Below, piece after piece: positions 44,975 to 56,825 of a stretch of DNA of 64,000 nt; the first letter of the stretch is position 1, and every line of letters begins with the position of its first letter. Below the pieces are notes generated by a model that was not told the DNA's origin, ran no database searches, and was given only the letters and a program-made list of their open reading frames with translations. The translations under genes were made by a program, and so were the position numbers. The stretch comes from Annona cherimola (taxonomy: Eukaryota > Streptophyta > Magnoliopsida > Magnoliales > Annonaceae), in the NCBI GenBank assembly GCA_030490835.1, contig CM059975.1:50831174-50895173 (forward strand). The letters are read 5' to 3'.

Positions 44975-46246
44975 TCAAGAACTCAACAAAGATGAGAAAA
45001 CTTAAGCCCAAAAAGAAATATGGAAGAGGAACTTGTGCCTAGACAGGCTAGATTAATTGAAGAAAGAGTAGTTATGGCGGTAAAGGAAGCCATGCAGCAA
45101 GCTACTCAAGACTTGGCAGCCCAAGTTGTAAATATTATCTAAGGCTTGTGGGAAAGGACCCAGCAAGGACAGATGGTAAATACTGAAAGAGAAGGACCCG
45201 CTCTGACGGCTAATCTGACCCCCACAATGGCACTTACAAGAGAAGATGATCGGTTGATGGAAGAAGATAGAAGAGCTATCAATGCATTCCTCACTCAACA
45301 ACCTCCTAAATTTTCAGAAGAACCTGACCCCGTTCAAGCTGAGCAATGGATGATGGAGATTCGAAAGTTGTTCAGAATATCTCCGTGTAATGATAGGCAA
45401 AAGATGTTGTGCGCCACTCACTTATTGGTAAAGGATGCCCATGAGTGGTGGGAAACTATGTTGATCACCATGCCACACCTAGAGGAGGTGATATAGCAGA
45501 CATTTGTTGAAGAATTCATCAAGGAGTACCTTCCAGTGGGAATACAAAGCTGAAAGGTGATTGAATTTGAAAGGCTGTATCAAGGAAGGAAGTATCTCAC
45601 GGAGTATGCTACCAAGTTCAATGCCTTGGTAAGGTATGTTCCTTGGATTGCTAATGTGCCAGAAAATAAGGCACAAAGATTTCAGCAGGGACTGAGGTCA
45701 TACCTAAGGGAGAGCCTTGCACCTTTATTAATTAAGGACTACGCATTATGCGTAGAAAGGGAAAGAGCGTTGGAGATCGAGGCATTGAGAACTTTGGAGT
45801 TGAAAGAAGAAGAAGTATTTAGACTATGTAGTAAGAAAGAGGGAACAGGGTCAGAAAAGAGTAAGAGAGGGATGGAAAAAGGTAAAAGTACCTTTAAGAA
45901 GAATAGTTCTTTGCTATGTAAAAAGTGTCAAAAGCATCACCAACGGGAATGTTTGAAAGAATCAATCAGATGCTACAAGTGTGGACAAATGGGTCACATA
46001 GCTAAGGAGTGTGGCAAGGGAGAGGCAAAAATGGCGAGATGCTATGTTTGTGACCAGATTGGACACATAGCTCCAAATTTTCCAAACAAGGCACAAGCAT
46101 CGCAAGGACGTGAAAAAACTGCACCGCCAAGGCTAATGGGAACAGCTAACCGACCGGCTACCTTTACAAACTCGGTACGTGTGTATGCTCTAACTCAAAT
46201 AGAATCACGGGAGCAAGAGGATGAAGTGGTTACAGGAATGGATTAA
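44975..46246 (+). pseudogene. Gy-B gag, main part (three stops)
   Basis: Resumes Gy-B gag after Copia-1. Encodes EERVVMAVKEAMQQATQDL, a stop near 45140, then the retrotransposon gag domain (INAFLTQQPPKFSEEPDP, VQAEQWMMEIRKLF, LVKDAHEWWETM). Stops follow at 45494-45496 and 45552-45554. Then ERLYQGRKYLTEYATKFNAL, a Glu/Lys-rich segment, a CCHC knuckle CYKCGQMGHIAKEC (about 45970-46011) and a second one lacking its last Cys (CYVCDQIGHIAPNF). It ends at 46246. The knuckles would bind genomic RNA. The order is typical of gypsy gag; stops make it inactive. Confidence 0.85.
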
Positions 46247-46439
46247 ATTTTAGAAAGTTTGGCAATGACCTTGTTTAATTTCGATGATAATCATTTAATC
46301 ATAAATTGCCAATATGTAACCATGCATGCATTACCTGTAGAGGAAACCGATAAAATAATACAGGTGGAATTCTTTATATATAGGTCAGCTATGGTTAATT
46401 AAATATGTTGATGTTCAATGAAACAAATACTCTGAAAGT
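46247..46439 (+). other. Gy-B sequence after gag, truncated
   Basis: Remnant frames (for example encoding FNFDDNHLIINCQYVTMHAL) but no recognisable protease DSG or DTG motif. The plus-strand Copia starts at 46440. The rest of Gy-B pol is not found in the window. Confidence 0.5.
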
Positions 46440-46807
46440 TGTTGGAAACAAGTGTTGAATTCAAATGCAAAATACCCAAAGTATATGTTTTGATGATTAA
46501 CAACTCAATTTGAGCAAGTTTTAGCTACTAATATATTTTGTGCAATGTTTAAGGTTATAAAAATGAAAAATATGAAGCATGACAGGTCAAGTTGATCCCC
46601 AAGTCGACTCCAGCTCAGACTTCAAAGCCTGTTTTTTGTCCAGCATTGAAATTGGGGACCAAGAGTTGCCGAAGTCGCAAATGAAGTCGACTCCACATGC
46701 GACTTGGGTGAAGCCGCAGGCCAAGTCGACTCTAGCATCGACTTCAACTGAGCATCACAAAACTTGAAGAGCAAAGTCACAGACTAAGTCGACCTGATGC
46801 TAGACTT
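46440..46807 (+). mobile_element. Plus Copia 5' LTR, piece 1 (start of U3)
   Basis: Starts TGTTGGAAACAAG and contains GTCGAC motifs (46603, 46686, 46726, 46768). Interrupted by Copia-2; the GACTT at 46803-46807 is repeated at 51217-51221. Confidence 0.9.
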
Positions 46808-48554
46808 TGTTGGTCCCGAGTTAATGGCAATTACCCAAGAGGGGAGGGGTGAATTGGGTATTCAAAAAATTTACAACTTAAACAGAAATTTTACCCCAGA
46901 TTAATCTAGTCCCCTTTATGAAGAAACAGAATGGAAAACAATATAATGTAGAGAGCAGAAATAAACATCAACACACAGGATTTTATAGTGGTTCGGGCAA
47001 CCTCCCTACTCCACTCTTCCAAGCTCACACCTCTTGTGACTTGGGTTCCACTATGTATTCCGCGAATACAACTAGAGTCTCCACTCTCTTCTAGATTCTA
47101 GCTCTAGGGGGCATATACAACCAGAGCCTCCGCTCTCTTCTAGATTCTAGCTCTAGGGGGCATCAACAATACACAGCACAAGTAGGTGACGAGTTCCACT
47201 CCAATCACACACTACTTTGCTTACACTTGTTCTTAGCTACCCAAGCTAAAACAAGTTCAATACAACAATAAGAATAAAAGAAAGTTTTTACATGTTACTG
47301 TTGTGAAGAGGCAGATTTGGCGCAGAGAAGAACTTGTAGTGTAGGCGTAGAGATTCAGCTAGCAGCTCTTGGCAGTTTGAAGCCAGGTTCTTCTTCTAAA
47401 AATTGGCTTGATCACTTAAAGCTCTTAAAGATGGAAGTTATGCTCACTTAATGAATTCTCAGCTACCCTCCTCGTTCACATTGAATGCCTTTTATAATTA
47501 TGGAGGGAATCCAAACGTTTGGAGGTAGGTGGCGCGCATTTAATGCGCCAAAGTTCGAAAATTTTCTGACCGTTGCGACCCAAGTCGCAGGTGGAGTCGA
47601 CTACGGGTGCGACTTCGCCCAAGTCGGAGATGGAGTCGACTTCGGGTGCGACTTCGCCTGTTCGCAACTTCTTCAAGTTCCAATCTGGGTCGACTTGGTC
47701 CCCGACTTAACCCAAGTCACAGGTGGAGTCGACTTCGGGTGCGACTTCACCTCGGAAGCTTGCTTGACGAACTTGAAATCCTTGGAATGCTTTGCTTGCT
47801 TGAGTTTCTTCATTTTTGGTTGTTTCTTCCTTGATTTATATCTCTTTGGACTACTGTGTTATCATTCTAGCTTGATGTCCTTTAGCTCCATGATTTGCAA
47901 ACCTTGAGTTCTTGAGTCTTGAATCTTGAAATCGATCTAATCCCCGATTTGGCTTCTCAAGTTTTTGCCCTGTCCAACTGGAGTCGATACTGGAGTTGAC
48001 TTGGTCTGCGACTTCACCCAAGTCGCTTGCGGAGTCGACTTCGTCTCTGACTTCGGCAGCTCTGCTCCTTGATTTCAACTCTGGACAGAAATGACGCCTC
48101 CAAGTCGCGACTGGAGTCGACTTGGTCTGCGACTTCACTTCAAGTCGCAAGCGGAGTCGACTTGGGATGCGACTTCGGCAGTTCTCGTTCTCGATTTCAA
48201 CTCTGGAAGGAAATGACGTTTCGAAGTTAATGCTGGAGTCGACTTGGTCTGCGACTTCACCCAAGTCGCAAGCGGAGTCGACTTGGGATGCGACTTCGGC
48301 ACCTCTCATTTTTGATTTCAACTCTGGATGGGAATGACGTCTTGAAGTCGCTTCTTGAGTCGACTTGGGGATCGACTTGGCCTAAGTCGAAGCCTGAGTC
48401 GACTTGGAAATTGACTTGACTTGCCATGCTTTATAATCTTAAAATTTATAACCTTAAGTCATTTCCACAAACATGTTAGTAACCAAAAGTTACTTAAATT
48501 GATTTGTTAATCATCAAAATATAGACTTGGCTTATTTTCCACATATTTTCAACA
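46808..48554 (-). mobile_element. Copia-2 3' LTR
   Basis: 1,747 bp. Minus-strand TATA at 47496-47488 (TATAAAAGG). The U3 has GTCGAC palindromes from about 47597 to 48412, including an extra ~130 bp tandem copy (48100-48340) that the other Copia-2 LTR lacks. A 50-60 bp segment with CTAGATTCTAGCTCTAGGGG is doubled at 47087-47163, while Copia-1 has one copy. Confidence 0.9.
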
Positions 48555-48881
48555 ATCTCCCCCTTTTTGATGATTGACAAAACTGATTTGAATGTATACC
48601 TTTCAATGTCTTAGAAACATGCTAGTTTTGCATTTTGAAGTTTTATCATACTCATGCAAACAATCAAGTTAAAAACATTCAAACAAAAAAAAACTTAAAA
48701 CCAATCATGAAAATTTAGACTCAAATCCCAATCTCTTCTTAAAACCACTTAGACTCAAATCCTGATCTCTTCTCCCCCTTTTTGTCAATGTATCAAAAAA
48801 TTGAGATAGAGTGGGTAAAATTTTATGAGAATGGTGGGGTTGCTCCCCCTGAACCTGTGCTCCCCCTCAGTTTGTGCTTTG
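48555..48881 (-). other. Copia-2 3' untranslated region with polypurine tracts
   Basis: Minus strand TCAAAAAGGGGGAGAT adjoins the LTR. Further GGGGGAGCA-type tracts lie near 48842-48868. Matches the corresponding Copia-1 region. Confidence 0.7.
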
Positions 48882-49147
48882 CTAAGTTAATTCAAGCATT
48901 CCCATATCATTTCTAATTTTATAAAACGATTCTTTTGCAAGAGGTCTGGTGAATATATCTGCAATTTGATCCTCTGTTCTTACATATTCCAAACATATAT
49001 CATGATTTTCTACATGTTCTCTAATAAAATGATGTCTAAGGTCTATATCCTTGGTCCTAGAATACAATACTGGATTTTTAGTTAAACATATGGCACTTGT
49101 ATTATCACATTTAATAGGTATATCTTTAAAATCCATGTCATAGTCCC
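48882..49147 (-). pseudogene. Copia-2 RNase H C-terminus (fragment)
   Basis: Encodes [19 protein letters not shown] and ADIFTRPLAKESF, the last ~88 residues of copia RNase H including the CDN Asp. The longer open frame reaching 49301 continues into the hAT-like element by chance. The missing upstream coding region is lost to the deletion. Confidence 0.85.
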
Positions 49148-50079
49148 TAGGGGTGCAACTTGGGCCGGGTTCAGCCCGAACCCGGCCCGCCGAACCCGAA
49201 ATAATACAGTGTTGAAACTCTGACCTTTTCAACCCGAACCCGATTAGTGAGCCCGAACCCGAACCCGAATTCAAATAGGGCTCGGTTTCGGGTTCGGGCA
49301 AGCCCGAACCCGAATTTGCATTTATATAAAATATATAATTTATATTATAATAATAATATATTATAATAATAACATATTACTCATGGATGGATGATGGACA
49401 ACAGGAGTACGGCATGGCAGGCATGGACAGCTCATCGCCGAGACAATCTAACATCTTAAGTGATTTCAACAAAATACCTATTCCCAATTTACATTATGAT
49501 ACAGGTCCAGCAGTTTTTTTTAAAAAAATTACTCTGCACGCCTTTTCTACTGAAGCCTTTTGACCAACGAAATCCTATGATATTAAATATTAAATTTTTT
49601 TGAGATCTTTTTTTCCAACAGGAAAATTTATGAGAACTTTAAAATTATAGTTGTAAAATAAGCTTAAAACAATAGAGGAGTAAAAAAATACAATTAATGA
49701 TTAATAATACAATTTTATTGACAACGTTTACACATAATCCATATTCTACTTGATACAAAGAGAATGCTCAAAACAAGTTTCTTTCTTTCTACTCTTAAGC
49801 GGTATTTGAATTTTTCTTAATTTTATACAATAAATTGATTTTTAAAATTTTTTATATAATAGATTTGTGATAAAAAAATTATATATAAGATGAGTAACAA
49901 AGACATATTAATAGAAGATGTCAACCCAAAACTCAACCCGAGCCCGAATTTCAAAAATAGGGTTAGGGTTGAGGTTTACAAATAGGGTTAGGATTAGGGT
50001 TAGGGTTGAAGTTTTACAAATAGGGTTAGGGTTAGGGTTGAGGTGAACCCGAGTTTCATGAGCCCGAGTTGCACCCCTA
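49148..50079. mobile_element. Non-autonomous hAT-like DNA element at a deletion junction
   Basis: The ends form an inverted repeat: TAGGGGTGCAACTTGGGC at 49148 and the reverse complement of TAGGGGTGCAACTCGGGC ending at 50079. Just inside are many GGGTTCGGG-type words on the left and GGGTTAGGG-type words on the right (49960-50050), as expected for subterminal repeats of hAT elements. The middle is AT-rich without a coding frame. The two flanks come from different parts of Copia-2 (RNase H on the left, LTR interior on the right), so no target duplication is expected or seen. Confidence 0.75.
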
Positions 50080-51216
50080 GTTTCTACACGTTACTGTTGT
50101 GTAGAGGCAGATTTGGCGCAGAGAAGAACTTGTAGTGTAGGCGTAGAGATTCAGCTAGCAGCTCTTGGCAGTTTGAAGCAAGGTTCTTCTTCTAAAAATT
50201 GGCTTGATCATTTGAAGCTCTTAAAGATGGAAGTTATGCTCACTTAATGAATTCTCAGCTACCCTCCTCGTTCAAATTGAATGCCTTTTATAATTGTGGA
50301 GGGAATCCGAACGTTTGGAGGTAGGTGGCGTGCATTTAATGCGCCAACGTTCAAAAATTTTCCGACTGTTGCGACCCAAGTCACAGGTGGAGTCGACTTC
50401 GGGTGCGACTTCACCCAAGTCGCAGATGGAGTCGACTTCGGGTGCGACTTCGCCTGTTCACAACTTCTTCAAGTTCCAGTCTGGGTCGACTTGGTCCCCG
50501 ACTTGACCCAAGTCGCAGGTGGAGTCGACTTCGGGTGCGACTTCACCTCGGCAGCTTGATTGACGAACTTGAAATCCTTGGAATGCTTTGCTTTCTTGAG
50601 TTTCTTCATGTTTGGTTGTTTCTTCCTTGATTTATATCTCTTTGGACCACTGTGTTATCATTCTAGCTTGATGTCCTTTAGCTCCATGATTTGCAAACCT
50701 TGAGTTCTTGAGTCTTGAATCTTGAAATTGATTTAATCCCCAATTTGGCTTCTCAAGTTTCTGCCCTGTCCAACTGGAGTCGACTTGGTCTGCGATTTCA
50801 CCCAAGTCGCATGCGGAGTCGACTTCATCTCCGACTTCGGCAGCTCTGCTCCTTGATTTCAACTCTAGACAGAAATGACGCCTCCAAGTCGCGACTGGAG
50901 TCGACTTGGTCTGCGACTTCACCTCAAGTCGCAAGCGGAGTTGACTTGGGATGCGACTTCGGCAGTTCTCGTTCTCGATTTCAACTCTGGAAGGGAATGA
51001 CGTCTTGAAGTCGCTTCTTGAGTCGACTTAGGGATCGACTTGGCCTAAGTCGAAGCCTGAGTCGACTTGAAAATCGACTTGACTTGCCATGCTTTATAAT
51101 CTTCAAATTTATAACCTTAAGTCATTTTCACAAAATGTTAGTAACAAAAACTTACTCAAATTGATTTGTTAATCATCAAAACATAGACTTGGCTTATTTT
51201 CCACATATTTCCAACA
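50080..51216 (-). mobile_element. Copia-2 5' LTR, distal fragment
   Basis: Aligns with 47285-48554 of the other LTR. TATA at 50292-50284 (minus). Has one GTCGAC-rich repeat unit fewer than the 3' LTR. The missing part of the LTR was lost together with the internal region. Confidence 0.9.
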
Positions 51217-51221
51217 GACTT

Positions 51222-52180
51222 GAGTGAAGTTGAAGGCCAAGTCGACTCAAACATTAGACTTGGAACAAATGAAGATCAAAACAAGTCCAAAGCAAGTAAA
51301 GATGCATGGATTCATCAATTCAAATCAGGAACTATCAATTGGACATTTTCATGTATTCCAAGACTTAAGAATTCAATAATTCAAGGCATGTAGTCAAAAG
51401 GTTTCAAGCTAAATTAATCCTACAGAATTTCAATTGATATAAATCAAAGGAAGAATATTTAATTTAAAGAAAATAAAGTTACCAAAGTCATTTCAAAAGA
51501 GTTAAAGCTCACTTGGCAAGATAAGAAAGTCAAGTCGCAACCGAAGTCGACTCCAGCAGCGACTTGGGTGAAGTCCCAGTCCAAGTCAACCTAAAAGATA
51601 AACTTGAAAATTGGAGGAATCCGAAGTCACACCCGAAGTTGACTCCACATGCGATTTGGGTCAAGTCCAAGACCAAGTCGACCGAAGGAAGAACTTGAAT
51701 TGCCTGTTTACAGCCGAAGTCGCACACAGAGTCGACTCCAGCCTGCGACTTGGGTGAAGTCGTACCGAAAGTCGACTCCACCAGCGACTTGAGTCGTAAC
51801 GTTCGAAAATTTGAACATTGGCACATTTATTACGCGCCAACCAACTCTCCAACGTTCAAATCTCTCCTTGCATTATATATAGACACTCAAGTGAACGTGG
51901 AAAGATACAAGATAGAGCAGAAAAAGAGGAAAGAGAAGCTACTAAGTTTCATATTCCACTTTCTTCTACATTTGAGTGATTTATACATGTTTTGAAGGAG
52001 GAACGGGCTTCAAGTTGCTGCATACTCCAACGTCGATCAACTTGTCACTTCTTCGAGTTCTTCCCCGAGCTGAAATTTTCCTACACAAATCTGTAAAGTG
52101 TAGATTTCTTTCATTTCATGTTGTTATTTGGTTTTTGATACTTGGTTTGATTTTGGTGTTTCAAACCAAGTGATAGCAAC
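51222..52180 (+). mobile_element. Plus Copia 5' LTR, piece 2 (U3 end, promoter, R)
   Basis: Continues the LTR after Copia-2 with more GTCGAC motifs (51241, 51547, 51678, 51731, 51771). It includes TATATATAG at 51874-51882, the probable promoter, then a purine-rich start of transcript. It is interrupted at 52181 by a solo LTR, with GCAAC (52176-52180) repeated at 54574-54578. Confidence 0.85.
51874..51882 (+). promoter_or_regulatory. Plus Copia LTR TATA box
   Basis: TATATATAG, downstream of the GTCGAC palindromes in the same arrangement as in the minus-strand relatives. A purine-rich stretch (GATAGAGCAGAAAAAGAGG) begins about 30 bp later. Confidence 0.6.
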
Positions 52181-52347
52181 TGTAATAGCCATCGTCATTC
52201 GGCGCAGTATTCAGCGCCGTTTATTTTATTTATTTATTTTTTTTGTTTTATTAGGCGCCGTTATGGAAACTGTTTTATTAGGCACCGTTATGGAAACGGT
52301 GGGATTAATGGGTCATGCGCGTTCAATTAACCCCAGCCATGGATTAG

Positions 52348-52355
52348 TATAAAAG
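52348..52355 (+). promoter_or_regulatory. TATA box of the solo LTR
   Basis: TATAAAAG followed by GGCGCAG. The GA-rich leader begins about 30 bp downstream. This is one of the clearest core promoters in the window. Confidence 0.65.
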
Positions 52356-53757
52356 GCGCAGACGAGAATGAGTTTTCGCGAAGAAGAAAAATCGCAGAGA
52401 CAGAGAGATCGCAGAGACAGAGAGACGAAGGAAGAAGAAAAAAAAAATTTTGAAGGTAAGCTGCGTCGAACCATTTTCTCTGTTAATCTCATTCATTCTA
52501 TGTTATACGCAAGTTATTTCATAGATCTAAACCATTCACGACAATTCTAGCATGACTAATTAGTCACAGGAGTATTATCAAAATGTTTAATGTTGAAATT
52601 TTACTTATTTAAATGAGAAGTACCAAATAAAGGGTATGAAATGATATATGATGAAATAAACGCACTTCTGAGCATAATTAGATAATTGTGACCATACAAT
52701 AACAAGATAATTATATCATTAGCTTGCCCGCAAAATTTTAGATTGATCAGACTTATAGATTTTTAGATATAGCGATTTTATACATGATATAGAGTGGTAA
52801 ATATGTATTTTAAGAGAAAAACACAAAAAAAAAATTACAGGAAAATATAGATGCAAAACGAATAATCTGAACCATTACAAACATTATTTGAGATATTTTA
52901 CAGTATATGTGATGAATTAATTTTGTTAAAAATTAGTTTATATGGCTATTTGAAGTGATATTTAATATTAACCTTTTATTAAACCCTTTATATTAAATCT
53001 GATGATAGAGATGTTATTTTACAAAAATGGACCGTCCAGATTATAAAACATAATTTTATAAGCTTACCCTTAAAATTTCAGTACAAACAGATATGTATAT
53101 TGATAGATATAAGCCATTTTATTTGGAAAATATGGACCGTTGAAAATAAACAAATAAATGAATAAGCTTATGGACTAGTGGGCTAAGCCCATCTTAACAG
53201 GCCCAGTGAGCCAGAAGCCCATAAACCAAGCTTAAGCCCACAGAAACGAAAGCCCAAGAGCATAGCCCACTTAAACAGAGCCAGCCCACTATCCAGTCTG
53301 GCCCAACTTCCAACAAAGGATCAAGCCCATTAGCCTGGCCCACTGTTCCGGCCCGCCAGCAGCAGCCCACCGGCCGGCCGGCGGCGAGAAAAAAAAAAAA
53401 ACTGAAAAAAATTACAGAAAATTATGAAAAATACCAAGAAAATTAAATTCAATATTTAGAAGCTTAAATGAGTTTAAAATTATAAAAATATGAGAAAAAT
53501 TAAAGGAAAATATCTAAAGAAGTATAAGTCCAAATTTATTTGTTTAAAGTGAATTAATATAAGAATAAATAGAAGAAAATAGGATTTTGACCGATTAAAA
53601 TTATGAGAAAATTTGAGAAAATTATAAATGGAATTTTAAATAATATTTGTGAAAATCAAAGTGAAATAATAAACATATTGTGATGAAAATTAGGAAAAGA
53701 GACTTGAGGCTACTACAAAAAAATTAGAAAAAGAGGATTTTTAAAGTCTACTCAGAG

Positions 53758-54275
53758 GTAAGTAAACTTTTACCAAAGCATGTCTTTGAAAATATTATGT
53801 GAATATTATGATTTGCTATGAAATGTGATTATTTATTTCTTTCAAATTTGTTTATTCAAAAATGAGCATTATTATTTCAAACTCATGTTTAGTAGTGAAT
53901 TTAAGTGGTGCATCAATTAAAATTCATGAGTATGATGCATAATTGCATATTTGGGTTTGCTAAGGAGTAAAGTAGTATGGTAGTACCTGGGTAGCGACCT
54001 CAAGACTACCAAAGGAGATGATTTAGCTCACGAATGTGTAGCACGGCTGCACGCGAGCACAAGTAGATGGCAATACCCCCAGTACGAATGCATGATTTAA
54101 AATTGACATATCTGTGCACATTTATCAAGATGTTTTTTTTATTACAGTTTATTGTGCATAAAAGACAGTATAGATATTGTATTTGTAAAAAAAAATATAT
54201 ATGATTGAAAATGAATTTTTTAAAAAAATACATGTTTACTTACTGAGCTTTCAGCTCACATAGTTTTGTTTTCAG
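53758..54275 (+). other. Predicted intron in the solo LTR
   Basis: 518 bp, donor AGAG|GTAAGTAA, AT-rich body, CTTACTGA 36 nt before a T-rich acceptor ending TTTTCAG. This fits plant U2 intron consensus well. No transcript evidence is available. Confidence 0.45.
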
Positions 54276-54578
54276 TGGAAAAACAGGGATACAATGCTAT
54301 ACTAGAGCCTTTATCAACATGGGGAAAAGGCGAACCTAGTAGAGGAAAAGACAAAGAAGTTTAGGATTTTATTGAAATTTCCTTATAATGCATGGTTATT
54401 TTGATTTTAGACATTGAAAATTGTATATTAACTCCTTAAGGAGCAAACTTGAGATGTAATAGTTAAAATGTTTATGATTTTGCACCTTGGTATCTATTTC
54501 CATCTTGGGAGATCTTATTTTAGCTTTGACATAGTAGACCCCATTCCCAACACCTCAAGGGTGGGGTGTTACAGCAAC

Positions 54579-54984
54579 GTAGTGTTGTGACTGGAGTAGG
54601 GACTCGTCACCTACTTATGCTGTGTATTGTATATGCCCCCTAGAGCTAGAATCTAGAAGAGAGCGGAGGCTCTGGTTGTATATGCCCCTTAGAGCTGGAA
54701 TCTAGAAGAGAGCGGAGACTCTAGTTATATTCAAGAATACATAGTGGAACCCAAGTCACAAGGGGTGTGAGCTTGGAAGAGTGGAGTAGGGAAGGTTGCC
54801 CAAACAACTATAAATCTTGTCCATTATTTTTCATTTCCTCTTTCATAATCTTGTTGCTTTCCATTTGCTTTACAAAAGGGGACTAAACTAAACCGGGGTA
54901 AAGTTTCTAGTTTAAGTTGAAAAAATTTAATTACCCAATTCACCCCTCCCCTCTTGGGTAATTGCCATTAACTCAGGACCAACA
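54579..54984 (+). mobile_element. Plus Copia 5' LTR, piece 3 (U5)
   Basis: Resumes the LTR after the solo insertion and ends AGGACCAACA. It contains a ~62 bp tandem duplication (CTAGAGCTAGAATCTAGAAG at about 54641 and again near 54691). The same segment is doubled in Copia-2 but single in Copia-1. Confidence 0.9.
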
Positions 54985-54986
54985 AG

Positions 54987-54998
54987 TGGTATCAGAGC
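54987..54998 (+). other. Plus Copia primer binding site
   Basis: TGGTATCAGAGC two bases after the LTR end. Complementary to the initiator methionine tRNA 3' end. Confidence 0.9.
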
Positions 54999-55032
54999 AG
55001 GTCTTTGAGTTTTACCAAAGAGATCTTTTGAT

Positions 55033-56820
55033 ATGGCATCCCAATCTACTTCCGTTCCCGCATTTGCCGAAGGCCAATCTTTTTCTAGGCCACCATTGTT
55101 TGATGGGAAAATTTTGGTTATTAGAAGCTACGTATGAAACAACTCATCATGGCTACAGATATGGACTCTTGGATTGCAATCCAAGATGGTGTGACCTTGC
55201 CTACTGATGAAAGAGCTTCCAAATGGACCGATGAGGAAGTGAAAATTGTCAAGAGCAACGCTAAGGCTATGAATTCATTATATTGTGCTCTTACTGCCTC
55301 TGAATATGATAGAGTATCTTCTTGTTTAACCTCCAAAGAAATATGGGATACATTGACATCCATATATGAGAGAACTTCTCAAGTCCAAGGGATAAGGAGA
55401 AATATATTGATTGGAGAATTGGAAAGTTTTAAAATATTAGAAACAAAAAATATTTCTGAAATGTTTGCTAGATTTTCTAAGATTACTAATGCCTTGAAAG
55501 GTCAAGGAAAAATAATTTCTGAATCTGAGCAGGTTATGAAGATTCTAAGAGCTCTACAATAGAAGAAGTCAAGGACCTAAATACATTGAAGTTAGAAGAT
55601 CTCATTAGCTCATTAATGTCACATGAGCTAATCAAGAAAAGAAATGAAGATCACCACAAAGGCAAGAGAGCCATCGCCTTGAAAGCCACACAAGATTTGG
55701 ATGACTCCACCTCATCGTCACAAAATGACGATGAAATTACTTTACTTAAAAAATGATTCAGAAAATTTGTAAGGAAAGGAAGAAATTTCAGAAATTTTAA
55801 AGAAAAAATTCTAAAGAGAAAAAAAAAGAAACAACAAAATGTTACCGGTGTGGCGGTTCGGGGCATATGCAAGTCCAATGCCCAACGCTCGAGGAGACTA
55901 AAGCAAAGGAGCAAAGAAAAGATCGAGACAACAATAGAAAATTTCAAAGAATCAAAGGAAGAGGTATGTACATAAACGAAGAAGAATCAACGACATGCAA
56001 CTCTTCAAGTGAAGAGTGTGAAGCGGATTGCGCAAGAATTTGTTGCATGGAAAATTTTGACATATGTCTTGCAGCAACGGAAATCTTGGAGGATCAAGCT
56101 ACTTAAACAAACTGCACAAGTAGTCAAGAGGTAACCTCCAAATAAAAATCTTTTTCAATTTTTTCTTGTACAAATGAATGCATCAAATGTGCTGAATTAG
56201 AAGAACTTCAACAAGCCTATGATTCATTATATGAGTAAATAAAGAAGTTAGGAAACAATTTCACAATAAAAAAAAGACAATTTAACACAGTAACTATTGT
56301 GAACTGAAAACTTGCAGAAAAAGTTGATCATTTAACAAATGAAAGAAATACCTCGATAAATGAGTTAGAAAAACTCAAAAAGAAAAATGAATCATTAAAT
56401 GAATCGCTTGCTAAGTTTTCTAATCCTGGAGAAAGTGTCAAAATATTTTTGAAAATGACTACCCAAAGTTATAAGAGAGAACTTGGGTATACCATATTTG
56501 AGCAAGAGAAATCTAATGCTCCAAGGAACAAAGCTAAACTCATTTATGCTAAACCTAGAATAAATCATGTGGTTTGGACCAAAAGACCAACTGGGGAACC
56601 CATTACCAAATGGATTCCCACTCCTAGACTACCAAGAGCTTGTAATTTTTGCAACAAGTTGGGACACAAGGTTATCAATGCAAATTGAGAAAATTACAAA
56701 ACCTTGATGCAAAATTAGTTTGGACGCCCAAAAGCATTGGAATTATGGCTACAAAAGAAGATCAACGTAGATTCCAATGGATAACTAACCCTAATGGACA
56801 CATAAAATGGGTACCAAAAA
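55033..56820 (+). pseudogene. Plus Copia gag (multiple frameshifts)
   Basis: Starts at ATG 55033 (MASQSTSVPAFAEGQSFSRP) as in Copia-1. A one-base loss near 55108 shifts the frame; the gag core then reads clean from 55134 to 55562 (SKWTDEEVKIVKSNAKAMNS). A ~28 bp deletion near 55558 removes PDSWTPKIT and shifts the frame again. The first CCHC knuckle, CYRCGGSGHMQVQC, is at 55840-55881. The coiled-coil part (about 56190-56420) has stops. The second knuckle (CNFCNKLGH, near 56640) is broken by a frameshift. The end, KWVPKR then stop, is near 56825. Confidence 0.85.
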
Positions 56821-56825
56821 GATGA

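Larger units (their letters stand above)
46808..51216 (-). mobile_element. Copia-2: internally deleted minus-strand Copia
   Basis: Begins TGTTGGTCCC and ends TTTCCAACA on the plus strand, flanked by GACTT on both sides. It contains a full 3' LTR (46808-48554), a polypurine tract, the last part of RNase H, a hAT-like element exactly at the break, and then only the distal part of the 5' LTR (50080-51216). PBS, gag, protease, integrase and RT are gone. It cannot move by itself. Confidence 0.9.
52181..54573 (+). mobile_element. Solo gypsy-type LTR (2,393 bp) in the plus Copia LTR
   Basis: Starts TGTAATAGCC and ends GGGGTGTTACA, flanked by GCAAC on both sides. U3 has repeated TTATTAGGC(G/A)CCGTTATGG words (52249-52300). 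TATAAAAG at 52348-52355 is followed by a GA-rich leader and a donor-like GAAG|GTAAGC at 52455/52456. Later come a donor-like AGAG|GTAAGTAA (53757/53758), CTTACTGA at 54239 and an acceptor-like TTTTGTTTTCAG ending at 54275. No gene: the frame at 52368-52550 is the leader read through, and others are spurious. Confidence 0.9.

Noticed and set aside
45146..46246. Intact host zinc-knuckle gene
   Set aside because: Domain order is that of gypsy gag, it is continuous with the gag start on the other side of Copia-1, and it has in-frame stops.
48882..49301. 139-residue frame as a novel fusion protein
   Set aside because: It is the RNase H tail reading by chance into the hAT-like element; there is no upstream pol.
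49960..50055. True interstitial telomere
   Set aside because: The plant telomere repeat is TTTAGGG; here the words are irregular and belong to the subterminal part of a DNA element.
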